DNA of 56,079 bases from positions 1-56,079 of the forward strand of contig CAIQIQ010000066.1 of assembly GCA_903871935.1 (NCBI GenBank), in the 5' to 3' direction. The translations under genes and the position numbers were made by a program. The number at the start of each line of letters is the position of its first letter. Position 1 is the stretch's first letter. Positions 51,436-56,079 of this stretch are shown here, one piece after another. The stretch comes from an uncultured Phycisphaerales bacterium (GTDB taxonomy: Bacteria > Planctomycetota > Phycisphaerae > Tepidisphaerales > Tepidisphaeraceae). The notes under the pieces were generated by a model. That model was not told where the DNA came from. It did not search any database and worked only from the letters and a program-made list of their open reading frames with translations.

Positions 51436-53388
51436 TTGCTTCATACCATCAGCATCGTGATAAGACTGACCCTGCTCCTGCTAGCCGGGCTATGGACCTG
51501 CTGCATCATCGCGGCCGAGCCAACCGCCCCCGCTCCGCCCGGCTTTGATCCCACCCGCCACATGCTGGTCTCCGAAGTCAAACCCGGCATGAAAGGCTAC
51601 GGCCTCTCCGTTTTCACCGGCACCCGCATCGACCGCTTCGATGTCGAGGTGATCTCCGTCCTCCATAACTTCACCCCCAAGCAGGATGTCGTGCTGATCC
51701 GCGCCGCCGGCGCCAACCTCGAGCATACCGGCGCCATCGCCGGCATGAGCGGCTCCCCCATCTACCTCAACGATGACCAGGGCCGCTCCCGCCTCATCGG
51801 CGCCTTTGCCTATGGCTGGCCGATGGTTAAAGACCCCGTCGCCGGCGTTCAGCCGATCCAGTACATGCTCGACATGCCCATCCAGGATGCCGCCAAAGCC
51901 CAGGCATCGGCCGACCTATCCGCGTCGGGTGGCCGATGGTCCGCCCTCTCCGCCATCACTTCCGCGCGCCGGCAGATGCGCCACTTGCTCGAACCTGATC
52001 CGGCAGCTCCCGGCAATGCCTCTGCCCAGATGGCATCGCTGATGATCCCCATGTCGATCACCGGCCTCTCCGAAACCCAGATCCGTCCACTCTCTCGTCT
52101 GCTCGCCCCCATGCACATCATGCCCCTGCAGGCAGGCGGAGGGGGCGGCGGAGGGGGCGGGAACGACGCCCCCGGCAAACTCGAGCCCGGCTCCGTCATG
52201 GCCGTCCCCCTGCTCAGCGGCGACATCGACATGACCGCCGTCGGCACCTGCACCGAGGTCCTGGGCGAACGGGTCTACGGTTTCGGCCACCCCTTCACCG
52301 GCGAAGGCGCTGTCGCCATGCCGCTCTGCTCCGGCCAGATCAACGGCGTCATCGCCAATCTCGCCACCAGCTTCAAACTCGGCGCCTCTTCGGGCAACCT
52401 GGGCACACTGCTGACCGATCAGACCTCCGGCGTGGCCGGCCGGGTCGGCGATCCTCCGCCCACAGCGCCCATCACCCTGCGCATCCGCTATGCCGATGGC
52501 TCCCTCGACCAGACCTACCATTTCCAGGCCGTCATCCATCCACAGTTCACCCCCCTGCTCGCCAGCATGGCCGTCACCGGCTCAGTCTCCGCCGCCCGGC
52601 AACTGCCCCACCTCAATACCCTCAGCTACAAGGTCCGCGTGGCTTTCGCCGATGGCCGCGAACTCAAGCTCGCCAATCTGGTCGCCAACGCCGACGCCAT
52701 GAGTTTCCTCACCGAGATCGCCGCCCCCCTCACCGCCGTCAGCGACAACCCATATTCGCGCGTCCTCGCCCGCAGCATCGACGGCGAGATCGAGGTTTCC
52801 AATTCCGTTCGGGCGGCCGAAATCGTCTCCGCCGGCGTACCCCATCAGGCCTACCGCCAGGGCGAGACCATCCGCCTCAACGCCCGCATCCGGCCGTTCC
52901 GCGGTATTGAAACCACTCAGGAACTGGAACTGCCCATCCCCGAAGACCTCGCCGATGGCCTCTACCAACTGGTCGTATCGGATGTCTCGCGCTATGTCTC
53001 CGATGAGCGCACCGGCGAAGCCTATCGCTTCTCCGCATCGAATCTTGACGAAGTCTTCACCGCCACCAACGAACTCTCTGCCCTGCGTGGCGATGCCATC
53101 TACCTGCGCCTGATCGCATCCGGCCCGCAACAAGGCGTCGCCGTCGGCCGAACCGCCCTGCCCAAGCTCCCACCCTCGCAGCGGCGCCTTCTGACCTCCA
53201 GCGGCCGCGCCCAAATCACCCCCTACACCCCCAGCCTCACGCGCACCGTCCCGGTCCAGTGGGTCATGACCGGCGCCACCGACCTGCCCATCCAGATCAG
53301 CCGCGACCTGCGCCCCGTGGCCAAGATGCCCTTCCCACCCGTCGCTCCCCCTCCGCCAACGTCCGCCCCCGCCCTGCACATGCCATAG
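51436..53388 (+). CDS. SpoIVB peptidase S55-domain protein
   Basis: 650 residues if started at TTG (51436); a GTG at 51457 is a plausible alternative and keeps the signal peptide (LTLLLLAGLWTCCIIAAE). Residues ~40-320 match the S55 domain: VKPGMKGYGLSVFTGTRIDRFDVEVISVL, GAIAGMSGSPIYL with the catalytic serine, and VYGFGHPFTGEGAVAMPL with the probable histidine. A Gly-run loop lies near ~235. The remaining ~330 residues are beta-rich with unknown role. Unlike SpoIVB there is no PDZ domain and the host is not a spore former, so substrate and function are open. Confidence 0.88.
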   Translation: MLHTISIVIRLTLLLLAGLWTCCIIAAEPTAPAPPGFDPTRHMLVSEVKPGMKGYGLSVFTGTRIDRFDVEVISVLHNFTPKQDVVLIRAAGANLEHTGAIAGMSGSPIYLNDDQGRSRLIGAFAYGWPMVKDPVAGVQPIQYMLDMPIQDAAKAQASADLSASGGRWSALSAITSARRQMRHLLEPDPAAPGNASAQMASLMIPMSITGLSETQIRPLSRLLAPMHIMPLQAGGGGGGGGGNDAPGKLEPGSVMAVPLLSGDIDMTAVGTCTEVLGERVYGFGHPFTGEGAVAMPLCSGQINGVIANLATSFKLGASSGNLGTLLTDQTSGVAGRVGDPPPTAPITLRIRYADGSLDQTYHFQAVIHPQFTPLLASMAVTGSVSAARQLPHLNTLSYKVRVAFADGRELKLANLVANADAMSFLTEIAAPLTAVSDNPYSRVLARSIDGEIEVSNSVRAAEIVSAGVPHQAYRQGETIRLNARIRPFRGIETTQELELPIPEDLADGLYQLVVSDVSRYVSDERTGEAYRFSASNLDEVFTATNELSALRGDAIYLRLIASGPQQGVAVGRTALPKLPPSQRRLLTSSGRAQITPYTPSLTRTVPVQWVMTGATDLPIQISRDLRPVAKMPFPPVAPPPPTSAPALHMP

Positions 53389-53454
53389 TCCATTCATCCG
53401 ACGCCGCGTCGCCGGCCATCGCGGAATCTCGTCTCCTGCATTATCCTTTCTCCC

Positions 53455-53982
53455 ATGCGGCAACTCCTCGCCCTGCTTTCAATGCTGCTGGTGGGATGCA
53501 CCGGTATGCCCAAGGGCATACAACCGGTGAAGGGCTTCAAGCTCGATCGCTATCTCGGTACCTGGTACGAAGTCGCCCGCCTTGATCATTCCTTTGAACG
53601 CGGCCTGACGCAGGTCTCCGCCGAGTATTCTCTGCGCAACGACGGCGGCGTGCGGGTACTCAACCGCGGCTACTCTCCTGAGAAGCGCGAATGGAGACAG
53701 GCCGAAGGCAAAGCCTACTTCGTCGAGGGCCCCGATACCGGCTACCTGAAGGTCTCTTTCTTCGGTCCCTTCTACGGCTCCTACATCATTCTCGACCTCG
53801 ACCAGGAGGGATACACGTGGTCCCTGGTCTGCGGCCCCGACCGCTCTTATCTCTGGATCCTCGCCCGCACCCCGGACCTGCCCACACCCCAACGCGATGC
53901 TATCGTTGCCAAGGCAAAGCAGCTTAGCTTCGAAACCAGTCAGCTGATCTACGTCGACCATCGCCCAGTGCCTGCGCCGTAA
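53455..53982 (+). CDS. blc: Bacterial lipocalin (Blc-like lipoprotein)
   Basis: 175 residues. Lipobox MLLVGCTG makes Cys15 the lipidated residue. Lipocalin signature GTWYEVARLDHSFERGLTQVSAEYSLRNDGGVRVLNRG and the later GSYIILDLDQEGYTWSLVCGPDRSYLWILARTP are typical of Blc. Outer-membrane lipoprotein that binds lysophospholipids or fatty acids. It follows the S55 gene at 66 bp. Confidence 0.95.
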   Translation: MRQLLALLSMLLVGCTGMPKGIQPVKGFKLDRYLGTWYEVARLDHSFERGLTQVSAEYSLRNDGGVRVLNRGYSPEKREWRQAEGKAYFVEGPDTGYLKVSFFGPFYGSYIILDLDQEGYTWSLVCGPDRSYLWILARTPDLPTPQRDAIVAKAKQLSFETSQLIYVDHRPVPAP

Positions 53983-54026
53983 CCGTCCCTCACCACGTCA
54001 CATGATAAATCGCCAAGTGCGTTCTC

Positions 54027-55544
54027 CTAGGAATCCCGACCTTGCTCGCTCATCTGCTTGCACAACTTGGATCTCAACTCGCCGTCTTCGATATCCCAGC
54101 GCACGTTCGTCAATCGCTTGAGCAGGCGATCATCATGGCTTACCAGGATCAGCGCACAGCGGCACTGCGCAAGTGCCTCCTCCAGGCACTCGATCGATGG
54201 CAGGTCCAGATGGTTCGTCGGCTCATCCATCACAATCAGGTTCGGCCGGTGCGCCAGTCCCAATGCGAGCATCAACTTCCGCGCTTCGCCGGGGCTTGGC
54301 AGTTCCGTCTCCAGCAGCCGCTGCGGCTCCGACCCCAGGCACGCCACACCCGCCAGTACATCGCCCAGCATAGCCGGCGATAACGAGCGTACCTGGCGAT
54401 TCAGATCGGCCGCCATGATGGCATCCACCTCCTGCGGCAGATAGACCACTTTGTCAGCCGGCAGATCCAGCCCACCGACGATTCGGCGAATGAGCGTGCT
54501 CTTACCCGAACCATTAGCACCCCACACACCGATGCGATCATCCGACCGGATCAGTAGACGTGGCACCTGCAGCACCCGATCCAGCCCAAGCGGCAGTTCC
54601 TGCTCCGGCATCTGCAGCAGCACCACCCGGCGGGCGACTTCACCGGCGAGGCCCAGACCGAGTTTCCGCTGTTTGTGCACCGGGATCGCGGTGGCCCGCT
54701 CGGTAGCTTGGGCGAGTCGACCGTCGAGCTGTCGCAGCAGCCGTCCGGCCTTGCCATCTTTGCCGCTGACACGCGCCCGATCGATCTTCTCCCGCGCATC
54801 CGCATCGTGCTTGGCGATCCCTCGCTTTGAGCGCCGGGCGTCGGCCGCATTCGCCTCGATGCGGCGCTCGTGTACCTCTGACTTCAGCGACTGCAACCGT
54901 CGCTGCGCGATCTGCCTATCACGCCTCATAGCCTGCTCGTCGCGATCCGCCGCCGCGCTGGCGGCGGTGTACCCTCCCGGCCGGAGCACGGCGGCCGGCG
55001 GGGTGAGCATCAGGCACGCCTGGCACAATCCATCGAGCAACTCGCGATCATGGCTCACCAGCAGTCCGACACCGCGAAACATCGCCAGCGCAGCGGCGAG
55101 AAAACCACGCGTCGCCGCATCCACGTGATTTGTCGGCTCATCCACCAGGAGCACGGCAGGCCTCTGCCACAACGCGCAGGCAATCTGAGCCCGCTTGCGT
55201 TCGCCATGGCTCAACGTTGGCCAGCGGGTGCACCAGTCAGCACGCAACCCAAGCCGGCCGACCAGTTCCGCCGCTGTACCATCGGGGATCTGCAGCAACT
55301 CGGGCATGGCCGGCGGCGGATCGTCGGTCCTCTGCTGGCAGTACACCGCCCTGCCCGGCAGGCGCACGGCCCCCGCCGATGGAGGTAGTTCGCCGGCGGC
55401 CAGCAGCATCAGCGTAGTCTTGCCACTGCCATTAGGGCCAACGATACCGGTCCAGCCACGGGCGAACTGCAGGTTCAGGTCTGCAAACAGCGAACTTGAC
55501 TGACCTGGATATGCGAAGGAAAGTCGTATCAGATCAAGTGTCAT
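54027..55544 (-). CDS. ABC-F family ATP-binding protein
   Basis: 505 residues with two ABC domains and no membrane segment. Domain 1: Walker A GPNGSGKTTL (~36), signature LSHGERKRAQ, Walker B VLLVDEPTNHVD. Domain 2: Walker A GANGSGKSTL (~340), altered signature LPSPGEARKLM, Walker B LIVMDEPTNHLD. The linker between domains (~220-290) is long and basic. Such proteins bind the ribosomal E site and help stalled or antibiotic-bound ribosomes. The second signature (SPGEA in place of SGGQ) is a departure. Confidence 0.93.
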   Translation of the reverse strand: MTLDLIRLSFAYPGQSSSLFADLNLQFARGWTGIVGPNGSGKTTLMLLAAGELPPSAGAVRLPGRAVYCQQRTDDPPPAMPELLQIPDGTAAELVGRLGLRADWCTRWPTLSHGERKRAQIACALWQRPAVLLVDEPTNHVDAATRGFLAAALAMFRGVGLLVSHDRELLDGLCQACLMLTPPAAVLRPGGYTAASAAADRDEQAMRRDRQIAQRRLQSLKSEVHERRIEANAADARRSKRGIAKHDADAREKIDRARVSGKDGKAGRLLRQLDGRLAQATERATAIPVHKQRKLGLGLAGEVARRVVLLQMPEQELPLGLDRVLQVPRLLIRSDDRIGVWGANGSGKSTLIRRIVGGLDLPADKVVYLPQEVDAIMAADLNRQVRSLSPAMLGDVLAGVACLGSEPQRLLETELPSPGEARKLMLALGLAHRPNLIVMDEPTNHLDLPSIECLEEALAQCRCALILVSHDDRLLKRLTNVRWDIEDGELRSKLCKQMSEQGRDS

Positions 55545-55944
55545 ACAACATCACCCAGTCGCCCCGGCCGATGGGAGAGCCGTGCGGCAATCGCTGCGGC
55601 CGTCGGGCCTTCTGGATGAACAAGATCGGAATGCAGGATTGCCTGGACGGAGAGAGAGATGACAAAACGCCAACCGGCCGGGGCATGGAGCCTGGCCCAG
55701 ACTATGCGTCTACATCGTCATCTTGTGCTTTAGGCAATCCGCACAAACACCTCGGGTTAGGACACCCCCTGCGGCCAGATAATCTACACACTCACCATCG
55801 TGGGCTCAACCTTGAATCGGCCACGTGCCGGATCAATAACAAACGCAAGAATTGCAGTTGCGATGACGATTTTCTCCTAAAGGTTGTCCTGTCATGCACT
55901 TCCACTACTCGCGATTGCCCTGGTGATGGCGCAGATCCCCTGAG
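55545..55944. other. Intergenic region of 0.4 kb without a supported gene
   Basis: A plus-strand frame (55496-56050) crosses this stretch and the start of the ABC-F gene, but its composition is not coding-like. On the minus strand an AGGAG-like sequence near 55870 has no ATG behind it. No terminator hairpin recognised. Confidence 0.5.
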
Positions 55945-56079
55945 TCATCCCCAGTTTGGTGCAACGGATTCTGAGAGTTTCAGGACAGCATCGAAGGCTT
56001 GGGGCGGGGTAACGTCCATCTTTTGCAGCATGATCATGCCGATGGTGTAGATGCTGCACTCATTCTGGCGATTGCTGGA
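55945..56079 (-). CDS. C-terminal fragment, possible ANTAR-domain protein (cut by window edge)
   Basis: The final 44 codons before a TGA at 55947-55945 read SSNRQNECSIYTIGMIMLQK then MDVTPPQAFDAVLKLSESVA then PNWG. The pattern IGMIM-x(6)-PPQAFDAVLKLS resembles the first helices of ANTAR RNA-binding domains (KGxLM...xxAFxxLRxxS), which sit at the C-terminus of transcription antitermination regulators. The frame is open to the window edge. The match is short, so the call is tentative. Confidence 0.4.
   Translation of the reverse strand, partial: SSNRQNECSIYTIGMIMLQKMDVTPPQAFDAVLKLSESVAPNWG

Noticed and set aside
55496..56050. 184-residue plus-strand frame at the right end
   Set aside because: Starts inside the ABC-F gene on the opposite strand, no ribosome site, mixed composition, and overlaps the more plausible minus-strand fragment at the edge.

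Overview
The window reads as a high-GC chromosomal segment of a Planctomycetota bacterium, most likely class Phycisphaerae. The evidence is a small basic protein of the type restricted to the Planctomycetes/Verrucomicrobia/Chlamydiae group (257-601), three exported proteins with PEP-CTERM sorting tails ending in arginine runs (15045, 17182, 42626), a paired-ExbD/ExbB/VWA membrane cluster, a DUF6785-like multi-pass membrane protein, and many very large helical-repeat proteins with no clear family. I saw no rRNA, tRNA, CRISPR array, phage or transposase gene, but tRNAs could not be searched for systematically. The taxonomic call is inference from gene content.

Layout. 0.2-1.9 kb: small basic protein and a class I/II aminotransferase, each followed by a hairpin. 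1.9-8.2 kb (minus): a regulatory PTS/RNA cluster in the order hpf, ptsN-like EIIA, HPr, ptsI, RNase E/G. 8.3-12.4 kb (minus): three helical-repeat proteins, two of them membrane anchored. 12.5-14.1 kb: an MBL-fold hydrolase and a BrnT/BrnA toxin-antitoxin pair whose toxin carries an in-frame amber stop. 14.1-18.4 kb: a diverged tandem duplication of about 2.1 kb, each unit holding a sulfotransferase gene, a PEP-CTERM protein gene and the 3' end of a large helical-repeat gene. 18.1-23.9 kb (minus): VWA, ExbB, ExbD, ExbD and a 954-residue periplasmic repeat protein, a Tol/Ton-like energised system. 24.0-24.7 kb: VapBC with a direct-repeat operator candidate. 24.8-26.4 kb: M55 D-aminopeptidase and a lipoprotein.

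27.0-33.2 kb (plus) is the most unusual locus: four genes joined by stop/start overlaps encode a permuted NlpC/P60-type (YiiX-like) cysteine enzyme, a glycerolipid-type acyltransferase with a membrane tail, an Aur1/PAP2-type membrane phosphotransferase, and a dikinase with the domain order of rifampin phosphotransferase (ATP-grasp, middle domain, C-terminal phosphohistidine domain, no PEP barrel). The simplest reading is an undescribed pathway for making or remodelling a membrane lipid, with the dikinase phosphorylating a lipid or its head group.

33.2-42.6 kb: two inverted copies of a noncoding element of about 0.3 kb enclose an Rrf2-type Fe-S regulator, a membrane-anchored Ala/Pro-rich protein, a DUF6785-like transporter, a GH20 hexosaminidase-like enzyme and a dipeptide epimerase; the last two fit peptidoglycan turnover. 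A 57-residue Gly/Lys-rich ORF follows, bracketed by direct repeats. 42.6-46.2 kb: third PEP-CTERM protein, an alanine-glyoxylate type aminotransferase and, divergently, a short class III hybrid cluster protein preceded by a perfect FNR-type box. 46.2-56.1 kb: metallophosphoesterase, zinc-ribbon/membrane/beta-propeller protein, PA14-like secreted protein, SpoIVB-like S55 protein, lipocalin, ABC-F protein, and at the right edge the C-terminus of a possible ANTAR-domain protein.
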